DNA of 64,000 nucleotides from Streptomyces sp. 35G-GA-8. Lineage in GTDB: Bacteria > Actinomycetota > Actinomycetes > Streptomycetales > Streptomycetaceae. The translations under genes and the position numbers were made by a program. The stretch is taken from assembly GCF_023534745.1 (NCBI RefSeq), contig NZ_JAMHJQ010000013.1:191054-255053 (forward strand), read 5' to 3'. Below, piece by piece: positions 26,489-35,018 of the stretch. The stretch's first letter is position 1; every line of letters begins with the position of its first letter. Below the pieces are notes generated by a model, which worked only from the letters and a program-made list of their open reading frames with translations, had not been told where the DNA came from and ran no database searches.

Positions 26489-27061
26489 TCAGACGCCGAG
26501 CGCGGGGAGGACCACGGCGTCGAAGTACGAGGTGAGGAAGGACCTGTCGGGCGACCGGTCCTCGATCAGCTGCCGGGCGACGATGGCGCCGACCAGCATG
26601 TGCGTCACGTACTTCAGCGCGGGATTGTCCGCGGCGATCTCGCCGCGGTCCACAGCGCGCTGAAGGATCTGCGCGAGCCCGTTGAGCTCGGGCTCGACCA
26701 GGAGCTCGCGCAGCGCCTGAAGGAGATCGGGGTTGTCGTGGACGGCATGGAAAAGACCTCGCATCAGCGCGCTGTCCTTCTCCATCTGACAGTCGTCGGT
26801 GTGTGCCATCACGGCGTGGAAGTCACCGCGCAGGGTGCCGGTGTCCACGTCGACGAGTTTGATCGGCTTGTTGTGCCGCATCGCATGGGCGACCAGCTGA
26901 GGCTTGCTCCCCCACTGGCGGTAGAGGGTGGCCTTGCTGGAGTGGGTGCGGGCGGCGATGGCGTCCATGGTGAGGGCGTCATAACCGACCTCGCGCAGCA
27001 GATCGAGCACGGCGGCGTACAACTCGGCCTCACGCTCGGGGGTGAGCCTGCTGCGCGCCAC
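26489..27061 (-). CDS. TetR/AcrR family regulator
   Basis: 190 aa. The N-terminal helix-turn-helix is clear (ALTMDAIAARTHSSKATLYR then QWGSKPQLVAHAMR) and the C-terminal ligand domain is of the TetR_C type. GTG start with AGGAG seven bases upstream. The gene heads a probable operon with the MMPL transporter, and two copies of CGAAACnGTTTCG stand in its promoter region, indicating autoregulation and drug- or lipid-induced efflux. The ligand is unknown. Confidence 0.92.
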   Translation of the reverse strand: MARSRLTPEREAELYAAVLDLLREVGYDALTMDAIAARTHSSKATLYRQWGSKPQLVAHAMRHNKPIKLVDVDTGTLRGDFHAVMAHTDDCQMEKDSALMRGLFHAVHDNPDLLQALRELLVEPELNGLAQILQRAVDRGEIAADNPALKYVTHMLVGAIVARQLIEDRSPDRSFLTSYFDAVVLPALGV

Positions 27062-27078
27062 GATCTGCTCCTGCCAAA

Positions 27079-27138
27079 CGAAACGGTTTCGTACAGTACG
27101 AAGATAACCCTACCCCCTACCGAAACGAAACCGTTTCG
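27079..27138. promoter_or_regulatory. twin operators CGAAAC-n-GTTTCG
   Basis: The same 13-bp palindrome occurs at 27079-27091 (central G) and 27126-27138 (central C), centres 47 bp apart, just upstream of tetR and about 145 bases before the divergent tricorn gene. Their position and symmetry fit TetR dimer sites. Confidence 0.7.
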
Positions 27139-27281
27139 CTTGTGCGCTGCACCACACCCCGGGGCGGTGCTCCGGGGCCCGGCCCCCGGCACCACCGACA
27201 ACAACCGAAACCCCCGTCACACCCGCACCACGGCCCCCCGCCGGGAGGCGTTATTCGCGCGGAAAGTGCAGCATTGGGTGG

Positions 27282-30200
27282 GTGAGTGACGACGTCGCGT
27301 ATCTCCGCTTCCCGCACCTTCACGACGATTCCCTGTGCTTCGCCGCCGAGGACGACCTCTGGGTCGCCCCCCTGGCCCCGGCCGGGCACCGCCCCGCCCG
27401 CGCCTGGCGGGTCACCGTCGACCGCACCCGAGTCGGCCACCCCCGCTTCTCGCCGGACGGCCGGCACATCGCCTATACGACCTGGCGCAGCCTCGACCCC
27501 GAGATCCATCTCGTCCCGGTCGCCGGAGGACCCGCCCGCCGGCTCACCTACTGGGGCGCCACCGACACCCGTGTGTGCGGCTGGACACCGCCCGACCAGC
27601 ACGGTGAGTCCCAGATCCTCGCGGTCTCCTCGCACGGCCAGCCGTTCTCGTACTTCGCCTGGGCCTACAGCCTCCCCCTCGACGGCTCCCCGGGCGGCGC
27701 GCTGCCCTGGGGACCGGTCAATGACATCGCCGTCGCGGACATCGACGGCGGGCACCGTACGCTCCTGCTCACCGGAAAGCCGCCGCACGAGCCCGCGGCC
27801 TGGAAGCGGTATCGCGGCGGCGCGATGGGCCGGCTCTGGCTGCACGGCGAGCGGCTGCTCGCGGACATCGGGGGCCATCTCGACTGCCCGATGTTCGTCG
27901 ACGGCCGGATCGCGTTCCTCTCCGACCACGAGGGTGTCGGCAACCTCTACTCCTGCCGTCCCGACGGCACCGATCTGCGGCGGCACACCGATCACGACGC
28001 CTTCTACGCCCGCCACGCCTCGTCCGACGGGCGCCGGGTCGTCTACCAGTGCGCGGGGGACATCTGGCTGGTCGACGCGCTGACGCCCGACTCGGTGCCG
28101 CGCAAGCTGGAGGTGCGGCTGGGCGGCCAGCGCGCGGGACGGCGCGACTACCAGGTCCCGGCCAGCAGCCATGTCGCCGGGATCTCCGTGGACATGACCG
28201 GCCGGGCGAGCGCCGTCTCCGTACGCGGCAGCCTGTACTGGCTGACCCACCGCGACGGCCCGGCCCGCACGATCGCGGACACCCCCGGCGTCCGGGTCCG
28301 GTTCCCCGTGATGCTCGGTGACACCGGCCAGGTCGCGTACGTCACCGACGCGGAGGGCGAGGACGCGATCGAGATCGCGTATCTGCCCAGGGCGAGCGGT
28401 GAGCGGCAGCCGCGGCGGCTGGCCTCGGGGCAGTTGGGCCGCGTACGGGAGATGGTGGCGGACCCGGACGGGGAACGGATCGCGATCGCCTCGCACGACG
28501 GCAGGCTGCTGCTGATAGACACGGCGGAACCGGAACCGGAACCAGAGGCGGCACCGGAATCGGCACCGGAACCGATTGCCGAACCGGAGCCAAGAGCCGA
28601 ACCCGAACCGGAAGCCGAACCCGAACCACCGCCCGGCGCCACCACCACGACCCCACCGGACGCCGCACCAGAACCGACACCCGCACCCGCACCCGCACCA
28701 GAACCCGTCGTCGAACTCATCCGCTCCATCAACGGCGCCGTCACCGACCTCGCCTTCTCCCCCGACGGCGACTGGCTGACCTGGTCGCACCCCGGCATCG
28801 GCCGCTCGCTCCGGCAGATCAAGCTGGCCAAGATCGCCGGCAGCTTCGCCCGCACGGTCGTCGACGTCACCAACGGCCGCTTCGAGGACGAGAATCCGGT
28901 CTTCACCAGCGACGGCCGCTATCTCGCGTTCCTGTCCTGGCGCGGCTTCGACCCCGTGTACGACGTGCACACCGGCGACCTCTCCTTCCCCCTCGGCTGC
29001 CGCCCCTATCTCGTACCGCTCTCCTCCGCGACCCCGTCGCCGTTCGCGCTGTCGCCCGAGGGCCGCCCCGCGGCCGGCGGACTCGATCCGTCGGTCGGCG
29101 AGTCCGGCGACGGTACGGTCACCGTCGAGGTCGAGGGGCTGGCCGACCGGGTCACCCCGTTCCCCGTCACCGCGTCCAAGTACTCCGCGCTGTATCCGGT
29201 CAGCGGCGGCGGTCTGGTCTGGCTGCGCTGGCCGATCTCCGGCGCGCTCGGCGAGACCTTCGCCAACCCCGCCGACATGTCGGGCCGCCCCACCCTCGAA
29301 CACTTCGACATCACGAAGGCGCGCAAGAGCGAACTCGTCGGTCATCTGGACTGGTTCGTGCCGAGCGGCGACGGCACCCGGCTGGTGGTCGTGGACGACG
29401 GCGAGTTGCGCGCCGTACCCGCCACCGAGCCCGGTGACGGCGATACGACCGTCTATCTCGACATGCGCCGGATCCTGCACGATGTCGATCCCGGGGCGGA
29501 GTGGCGCCAGGCGTTCGACGAGGCCGGGCGCATCATCCGCGCCTATTTCTGGGAACCGGACATGTGCGGCATCGACTGGAACGGAGTGCTCGACCAGTAC
29601 CGTCCGCTGGTCGAACGGGTCTGCTCCCCCGACGAGTTCGCGGATCTGCTGCGCGAGGTCCTCGGCGAACTGGGCACCTCCCACGCGTATGTCACCCCGG
29701 CCCGCCGCAACGAGGGGCCGCCGCACTACCAGCGCCCGATCGGTCTGCTCGGCGCCAATCTGGTCCCCCGGAACGGCGAGTGGATGATCAAGCGGATCCT
29801 GCCGGGCGACTCCTCCGACTCCAAGGCGCGCTCACCGCTGGCCGGTACGGGCATCCGCGAGGGCTCGGTCCTGACCCATGTGGACGGCCGGCCGGTCGAT
29901 CCGGTGGCCGGCCCCTACCCGCTGCTCTCCGCCGCCGGGGGCACGACCGTCGAGCTGACCTTCCGGCCCGCGGAGCCCAACCGCCCCTCCCGCCGCGTCG
30001 CGGTCGTCCCTCTCATCGACGAACGCCCGTTGCGCTACCAGGACTGGGTGGCCAAACGCCGGGAAGCCGTACGGGAGATCAGCGGCGGCAGATGCGGCTA
30101 TCTGCACATCCCCGACATGGGCGGCTCCGGCTGGGCCCAGTTCAACCGGGATCTGCGTCTTGAGGTCTCGCGCCCCGCGCTGATCGTGGACGTACGGGGC

Positions 30201-30776
30201 AACGCGGGCGGCCACATCAGCGAGCTGGTCGTCGAGAAGCTGACCCGCCGGATCATCGGCTGGGATCTGACGCGCGACGCCCAGCCCGTCTCCTACGCGT
30301 CGAACGCCCCGCGCGGCCCGGTCGTCGCGCTCGCCGACGAGGCCACCTCGTCCGACGGCGACATGATCACCGCGGCCTTCCGGCTGCTGAACCTGGGCCC
30401 GGTGGTCGGCCAGCGCACCTGGGGCGGGGTGGTCGGGATGACGGGGCGGCACCGGCTCGGCGACGGCACGGTGATCACGGTGCCGATGAACGCCGCCTGG
30501 TTCGACGCGTACGGCTGGTCCATCGAGAACCAGGGCGTGGAGCCGGATATCGAGGCCCTGCGCACCCCACTGGACTGGGCGGAGGGCCGGCACGCGCAGC
30601 TCGACGACGCGGTCTGGGCGGCGCTGGACCTGCTGGCCGGGCATCCGGCCTCGACCCCGCCGGGATACGGAGCGGTCCCGGACCTGCGCCGCCCGCCCCT
30701 GCCGCCGCGCACGCACGAAGCGCGCGGCGAGAAGACGCGCGGCGACAACACGCGCACGGACAGAGCCCGCGCATAA
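27282..30776 (+). CDS. tricorn protease homologue (S41 family)
   Basis: 1164 aa. Tricorn is a large cytoplasmic peptidase acting downstream of the proteasome. The N-terminal part is a WD/TolB-like beta-propeller. Residues ~412-475 are a Pro/Glu-rich linker (EPEPEAAPESAPEPIAEPEP), then a second propeller, a PDZ-like domain and the C-terminal S41 catalytic domain. Catalytic candidates by alignment to Thermoplasma tricorn are Ser800-His801 (GTSHAYV) and Ser1024-Asp1025 (SSDGDM). GTG start at 27282, ribosome site weak. The acidic linker is longer than I expect for the family. It lies alone, opposite tetR. Confidence 0.93.
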   Translation: MSDDVAYLRFPHLHDDSLCFAAEDDLWVAPLAPAGHRPARAWRVTVDRTRVGHPRFSPDGRHIAYTTWRSLDPEIHLVPVAGGPARRLTYWGATDTRVCGWTPPDQHGESQILAVSSHGQPFSYFAWAYSLPLDGSPGGALPWGPVNDIAVADIDGGHRTLLLTGKPPHEPAAWKRYRGGAMGRLWLHGERLLADIGGHLDCPMFVDGRIAFLSDHEGVGNLYSCRPDGTDLRRHTDHDAFYARHASSDGRRVVYQCAGDIWLVDALTPDSVPRKLEVRLGGQRAGRRDYQVPASSHVAGISVDMTGRASAVSVRGSLYWLTHRDGPARTIADTPGVRVRFPVMLGDTGQVAYVTDAEGEDAIEIAYLPRASGERQPRRLASGQLGRVREMVADPDGERIAIASHDGRLLLIDTAEPEPEPEAAPESAPEPIAEPEPRAEPEPEAEPEPPPGATTTTPPDAAPEPTPAPAPAPEPVVELIRSINGAVTDLAFSPDGDWLTWSHPGIGRSLRQIKLAKIAGSFARTVVDVTNGRFEDENPVFTSDGRYLAFLSWRGFDPVYDVHTGDLSFPLGCRPYLVPLSSATPSPFALSPEGRPAAGGLDPSVGESGDGTVTVEVEGLADRVTPFPVTASKYSALYPVSGGGLVWLRWPISGALGETFANPADMSGRPTLEHFDITKARKSELVGHLDWFVPSGDGTRLVVVDDGELRAVPATEPGDGDTTVYLDMRRILHDVDPGAEWRQAFDEAGRIIRAYFWEPDMCGIDWNGVLDQYRPLVERVCSPDEFADLLREVLGELGTSHAYVTPARRNEGPPHYQRPIGLLGANLVPRNGEWMIKRILPGDSSDSKARSPLAGTGIREGSVLTHVDGRPVDPVAGPYPLLSAAGGTTVELTFRPAEPNRPSRRVAVVPLIDERPLRYQDWVAKRREAVREISGGRCGYLHIPDMGGSGWAQFNRDLRLEVSRPALIVDVRGNAGGHISELVVEKLTRRIIGWDLTRDAQPVSYASNAPRGPVVALADEATSSDGDMITAAFRLLNLGPVVGQRTWGGVVGMTGRHRLGDGTVITVPMNAAWFDAYGWSIENQGVEPDIEALRTPLDWAEGRHAQLDDAVWAALDLLAGHPASTPPGYGAVPDLRRPPLPPRTHEARGEKTRGDNTRTDRARA

Positions 30777-30810
30777 GACATAAAAGCCCGCACATAAGAC
30801 ATAAAAGAAG

Positions 30811-30842
30811 GAGGCGCACCCGGTGGAATCCGGGTGCGCCTC
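30811..30842. terminator. strong terminator after tricorn gene
   Basis: GAGGCGCACCCGG (30811-30823) and its complement (30830-30842) form a perfect 13-bp stem with a 6-base loop between convergent genes. Just before it CATAAGACATAAAAG occurs twice (from about 30773 and 30792). Confidence 0.85.
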
Positions 30843-30862
30843 GCTGTCATCAAGCCATTCAC

Positions 30863-31159
30863 TCAGGCGTCGAAACGGTCGTCCAGGTCATCGCGCGCGT
30901 TCTGCGCCCTGTTCTGCGCGTTCTGCTGCGACTCGTGCTGGGCATCGTGCTGCGCGTCGTGCTGCGCGTTGTGCTGCGGGGCGTCGTGCTGCCCCGGGTT
31001 GCGGTCCCTGGCCGGTGAACCAGGCTGCGAACCGCGGTCGGGCTGGCCGGGGCGGCCGGGCTGCTGCGTCCGGTCGTCCTTCTTGTCGCCCTGCCGCGCG
31101 TTCGCCTGCTGGGCGGCGAGCTCTTCGGCCTTGTCCTTGAACTGATCGGCGATAGCCAT
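30863..31159 (-). CDS. small hydrophilic disordered protein
   Basis: 98 aa, beginning with an amphipathic stretch (MAIADQFKDKAEELAAQQAN) followed by Gln/Pro/Gly-rich sequence and a tandem HDAQHDAQHE region built from a repeated GTGCTGCGC-like 12-base unit. AGGAG stands upstream of the ATG. The opening resembles short CsbD- or antitoxin-like proteins of actinobacteria, but I cannot assign a family. The rest looks intrinsically disordered, as in desiccation or stress proteins. It stands alone between the tricorn terminator and the SDR gene of the next operon. Confidence 0.6.
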   Translation of the reverse strand: MAIADQFKDKAEELAAQQANARQGDKKDDRTQQPGRPGQPDRGSQPGSPARDRNPGQHDAPQHNAQHDAQHDAQHESQQNAQNRAQNARDDLDDRFDA

Positions 31160-31245
31160 GGAATGTCACTCCTGAAAGGGTGTTGGGGGGCACCGGAGTG
31201 GAGCCTCGACCAGACTGACACGCCCGGACATTCCGCGCATTTCGA

Positions 31246-32145
31246 TCAGTAACGCTGTGTACGTTCCGCTTCGTCGGCCGCCCCACCCGCCCCGACCAGC
31301 CCCTTTCGCACGCCCGCCAGACGAGGTCCGAAGCGGCGCATCTCCCGCTGTCCGACCGCCGCGATCGCGGCCGGCAGATATCCGCGTACGGGCTGCATCC
31401 CGCGCAGCCACCACTGCGCGTACACATGCGCCGAGCGCCGTTCGATCCCGGCGACGAGCCGGTCCACGGCGGGGCCGAGCGGATAGGTACGGTTCGACGG
31501 CCACGGCAGCCGGCGCCGCAGCTCCCGCATCACCTCGTCCCGGTCGGCGCCGCGCACCATGTCGGTGTCCGTCCACGACAGATAGCCGACGCCGACCCTG
31601 ACCCCCTGGTGGGCGACCTCGGCGCGCAGACTGTGCGCGAAGGCCTCGACCCCGGACTTGGACGCGCAGTACGCGGTCATCATCGGCGCCGGGGTGATCG
31701 CGGCCAGCGACGCGATCTGGAGGAAGTAGCCGCGGTGTGCGCGCAGGAAGGGCAGGAACGCCCGCGCCGTCACCGCGCCGCCGATCAGATTGACCTCGAT
31801 GACCCGCCGCCAGGCGTCCGGATCCGAGTCCGCGAAGGGACCGCCGCTCGCCACACCCGCGTTGGCGACGACGATGTCGACCCTGCCGAAACGCGCGTCG
31901 ATCTCCTGGGCGACCCGCGCCATCGCGGTGTCGTCCGTGACATCCGCGTACCAATGGCCGCGGTCGGCGTGCAGCCGGGCGGCGACCCGCTTCAGTCCGT
32001 CCTCCTCCAGCCCGACGAGGGCGACCTTCGCGCCGCGCGCCGAGAGCTTGCGCGCCAGCAGTTCGCCGACGCCGCGCGCCGCGCCCGTGACGACGGCGAC
32101 CTGCCCATCGAGATCGCGGAAACCCCGCCGGCCCGTCCCGCTCAC
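31246..32145 (-). CDS. SDR family oxidoreductase (SadH-like)
   Basis: 299 aa from GTG 32145, which overlaps the hydrolase stop. SDR motifs are TGAARGVG, the NAG motif (VVANAG), the catalytic Ser (LQIASLAA) and YCASK. The long C-terminal extension, with LPWPSNRTYPLGPAVDRLVAG and YAQWWLRGMQ, resembles membrane-associated actinobacterial SDRs. It is the third gene of a monooxygenase-hydrolase-SDR operon with the same order as mycobacterial mymA-lipR-sadH (from memory), so it may oxidise an alcohol to the ketone used by the monooxygenase. Confidence 0.88.
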   Translation of the reverse strand: MSGTGRRGFRDLDGQVAVVTGAARGVGELLARKLSARGAKVALVGLEEDGLKRVAARLHADRGHWYADVTDDTAMARVAQEIDARFGRVDIVVANAGVASGGPFADSDPDAWRRVIEVNLIGGAVTARAFLPFLRAHRGYFLQIASLAAITPAPMMTAYCASKSGVEAFAHSLRAEVAHQGVRVGVGYLSWTDTDMVRGADRDEVMRELRRRLPWPSNRTYPLGPAVDRLVAGIERRSAHVYAQWWLRGMQPVRGYLPAAIAAVGQREMRRFGPRLAGVRKGLVGAGGAADEAERTQRY

Positions 32146-33122
32146 GCCACGTCCTCCTTCTCGCCCAGGTACGTACCGACGAGGGACCGAATCGCGCCGG
32201 TGACGGCCTCCGGGGCCTCCACGGGCGTCATATGTCCCACCCCGGTGAGTTCGGTGAGCCCGGTGGGGCCGTTGGGTCCGGTGAGCCCGGTGGGTCCGGT
32301 GGGTCCGGTGGGTCCGGCAGGCTCGGGCAGCGCGGCGGCCAGCGCCCGTGCCCGCACCGGTGGGGTCAGCCGGTCGGCGCTCCCCACGATCACGGCGGTG
32401 GGCACCCTCAACTCCCGTACCTCCGCGTCGAGATCGAGCGTGCCGAGGACATGCGCCCAGGCCACCCGGACGGGCCGCGGACACGCGTGCACGATCCGGG
32501 CGCACCGCGCGACCCGGTCGGGCGCGGCCCCCGGGCCCATCGTCCCGTAGCGCAGGATCCGCCTCGACAGCGGTGTGACCGGCCCCAGCGGGGCGCGCGA
32601 GCCGAGGATCCGCCGGTTGATCCAGGTACGGGTCCTGCCGGGCCGCATCGGTACGAGAAGCGCCTCCGGGACCAGCCGCGAACTGCCCGTGCTGCACAGC
32701 AGAACGGCTGCCGCGTGCTCCCGGAAGGCGGGCCGCCGGGCGGCGGCCATCAGCGTCATCCCGCCCATGGAGTGCCCCGCGAGGACGGCTCGCTCCCCCG
32801 GCTCCAGCGTGGCGGCGAGCACGGCCTCCAGATCGTCGGCGAGTGCGTCCGTGGAGTAGCCCGCGGAGTGGCCGGCCGGCGCCGCCGAACGGCCGTGGCC
32901 GCGCTGGTCGTAGACGATCACCCGGTGATCGGCGGCCAGATCCGCGAGCTGCGCCGCCCAGAACCGGATCGAGCAGGTCCAGCCGTGCGCCAGGACGACG
33001 GCGGGCCGGCCCTCCTCGCCGTGGACCTCGACATGGATTCGGGTGCCGTCGGCGGAGACGGCGGTCAGTTCACGCTCCTTGTGCGGCCCGCTCGTCGGAC
33101 TCATCGGACTCATCGGACTCAT
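32142..33122 (-). CDS. alpha/beta hydrolase with collagen-like insert
   Basis: 326 aa. Nucleophile Ser118 in GHSMGG, acid Asp250 in VGSADRLTP, His297 in GVGHMTP, oxyanion region LAHGWTCS. Between Asp and His lie seven Gly-X-Thr/Asn triplets (residues 270-290), encoded by a 9-bp tandem repeat. The N-terminus is MSPMSPMSP, also a 9-bp repeat, so three ATG codons in a row can serve as starts. The gene overlaps the monooxygenase upstream and the SDR downstream by four bases. It likely hydrolyses the ester or lactone made by the Baeyer-Villiger enzyme. Confidence 0.9.
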   Translation of the reverse strand: MSPMSPMSPTSGPHKERELTAVSADGTRIHVEVHGEEGRPAVVLAHGWTCSIRFWAAQLADLAADHRVIVYDQRGHGRSAAPAGHSAGYSTDALADDLEAVLAATLEPGERAVLAGHSMGGMTLMAAARRPAFREHAAAVLLCSTGSSRLVPEALLVPMRPGRTRTWINRRILGSRAPLGPVTPLSRRILRYGTMGPGAAPDRVARCARIVHACPRPVRVAWAHVLGTLDLDAEVRELRVPTAVIVGSADRLTPPVRARALAAALPEPAGPTGPTGPTGLTGPNGPTGLTELTGVGHMTPVEAPEAVTGAIRSLVGTYLGEKEDVA

Positions 33123-34762
33123 CGAACGCTCTCCTTCGCGGCCCGGGATCCGACGCGCTTCCCGGCCGCCCGCTGGTCCGCGCCCCGCTTCTCCGCCTGC
33201 CTCGGCACCCGCACGGCCGCGGCGGCGCGGATCACCTCGTACTCACCGAGATCGACCTCCCGGGTGGCCCGCCGGAATTCGGCCGTCGTCCCCGGCCAGA
33301 CGGTGGTGTTGCGGCCCTGCTCGTCCAGATACCAGCTGGTGCAGCCGCCGGTGTTCCACACGGTCCGCTCCATACGCTTCTGCACCCGCCGGTTCCAGGC
33401 GCGCACGGCGGCGGGCCGGGGCGCCAGCGCCACGCGCCCGCTCCCGCCCGCGCTCCCCGGGCCGCCTCCGGTGCCCGTCGCGCTCCGGCGGCCCCCGAGC
33501 CCGTCCAACTGCCGCAGATAGTCGGCCATGTAGTTCAGCTGGGACTCGATCATCAGGATCATCGAGGAGTTCCCGAGTCCGGTGTTGGGTCCGATGATCG
33601 TCATCCAGTTGGGGAAGCCCGCCGCGGTCGCGCCGCGCAGCGACTGCATCCCGTCCTTCCATGCCTCCGCGAGCGTGGTCCCGTCGGCGCCCACCACCCG
33701 CTCGGCGATCGGCATGTCCGTCACATGGAAGCCGGTCCCGAAGACGATCGCGTCGGCCTCGGTCTCCGTACCGTCCGCCGCGACCAGCGTGGAACCGCGC
33801 ACCTCGGCCAGTCCCGAGGCGACCAGGTCCACATTGGGCCGGGCGAGCGCCGGATAGTACGAGCTGGAGAGCAGGATGCGCTTGCAGCCGATGCGGTACG
33901 AGGGCGTCAGCTTGGCGCGCAGCGCCGGATCCCTGATCGCCTTCGCCATATTGGCCTTGGCGAGGGATTCGATGAGCCCGAGTTCGTTCGGCCGCTTGGT
34001 GAAGGCCTGGACCTGCAACTCCCTGATGCCCCACAGGAGACGGCGCCGCAGGGTCCCGGTGAACGGGAGCGCCCGGTGCAGCCGGCGCTCGGTCCCGGAT
34101 ATCGCCCGGTCGACGCGCGGCATCACCCAGGGCGGGGTCCGCTGGAACAGCGTGAGCCGGCCCACCTCGGGCTGGATGGCCGGCACGATCTGTATGGCGG
34201 AGGCGCCCGTACCGATCATGGCGACGCGCTTGCCGCGCAGTTCGTAGCCGTGGTCCCAGCGCGCCGAGTGGAAGACCTTCCCCGGGAACCCGGCGAGTCC
34301 GGGTATCACCGGGATCTTCGGATCGGAGAGCGGCCCGGTCGCGGAGACGATGACATCGGCGGTGAGCGTGGCGCGCGAGGTCTCGATCTCCCAGTGCAGG
34401 GCGTCGCTGTCCCAGCGCATCTGCCGCACCTCGTGGTTCAGCCGCAGATGCGGCCGGAGCCCGAACGTGTCGGCGACATGCTCCAGATACGCCCTGATGT
34501 GCCGCTGCCCGGAAAAAGTCCGGGGCCAGTCGGGGTTGGGCGCGAACGAGAACGAGTAGAGATGTGAGGGAACGTCACAGGCACATCCGGGATAGCTGTT
34601 GTCCCGCCAGGTCCCGCCGACCGAGTCGGCGCGCTCCAGCACCACGAAGTCGGTCATCCCCTCACGGCGGAGCCGGACGGCCGCCCCGAGCCCGCCGAAC
34701 CCGGATCCGACCACCGCCACGTGTACGTGCTCGCGCACGCGGTCATGTTCGTGCTGGCCCAT
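33119..34762 (-). CDS. Baeyer-Villiger-type flavin monooxygenase
   Basis: 547 aa class B flavoprotein that inserts oxygen next to ketones or oxidises heteroatoms using FAD and NADPH. It has the FAD loop GSGFGG (19-24), the exact fingerprint FxGxxxHxxxWD as FPGKVFHSARWD (159-170), and the NADPH loop GTGASA (184-189). The ATG at 34762 follows AGGAGG closely. A Gly/Ser-rich insertion (GGRRSATGTGGGPGSAGGSG) and a basic C-terminus (VPRQAEKRGADQRAAGKR) are peripheral. It heads an operon with hydrolase and SDR. The nearest studied relatives are EthA and MymA. Confidence 0.93.
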   Translation of the reverse strand: MGQHEHDRVREHVHVAVVGSGFGGLGAAVRLRREGMTDFVVLERADSVGGTWRDNSYPGCACDVPSHLYSFSFAPNPDWPRTFSGQRHIRAYLEHVADTFGLRPHLRLNHEVRQMRWDSDALHWEIETSRATLTADVIVSATGPLSDPKIPVIPGLAGFPGKVFHSARWDHGYELRGKRVAMIGTGASAIQIVPAIQPEVGRLTLFQRTPPWVMPRVDRAISGTERRLHRALPFTGTLRRRLLWGIRELQVQAFTKRPNELGLIESLAKANMAKAIRDPALRAKLTPSYRIGCKRILLSSSYYPALARPNVDLVASGLAEVRGSTLVAADGTETEADAIVFGTGFHVTDMPIAERVVGADGTTLAEAWKDGMQSLRGATAAGFPNWMTIIGPNTGLGNSSMILMIESQLNYMADYLRQLDGLGGRRSATGTGGGPGSAGGSGRVALAPRPAAVRAWNRRVQKRMERTVWNTGGCTSWYLDEQGRNTTVWPGTTAEFRRATREVDLGEYEVIRAAAAVRVPRQAEKRGADQRAAGKRVGSRAAKESVR

Positions 34763-34799
34763 ACCGCCTCCTGACACCGGACGACACACAGGCAATCGC

Positions 34800-34815
34800 G
34801 CCAGTAATCACTGGC
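34800..34815. promoter_or_regulatory. candidate operator GCCAGT-N4-ACTGGC
   Basis: A 6-bp inverted repeat with a 4-bp centre, 38 bases upstream of the monooxygenase start and about 205 bases before the divergent MerR gene. It is suitably placed to control the operon. The regulator could be the MerR protein, but MerR sites usually lie in 19-bp spacers, so this is open. Confidence 0.45.
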
Positions 34816-35018
34816 ACAATTGGAGACTAGAGCAGTGCCGTACTGATGGGTAGGGGGCGGGAGCGGGAAAGTTGCCCCGAGCGCGCCTGCCGGTGCGCGG
34901 GCGCGCCCGCCGGTTGTCGCGGGCGCGCGTACGGGCCTGGTCGCGGGCCGGGCGTGCCGGTCGCCGCCGGCCGGCGGGACTGTCGCGACACCTCCGGGTA
35001 CGCCATAGGCTGACCGGC

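Noticed and set aside
27117-29726. 869-codon minus-strand open frame opposite the tricorn gene
   Set aside because: Low-complexity shadow frame. The plus strand encodes an intact tricorn protease with catalytic motifs.
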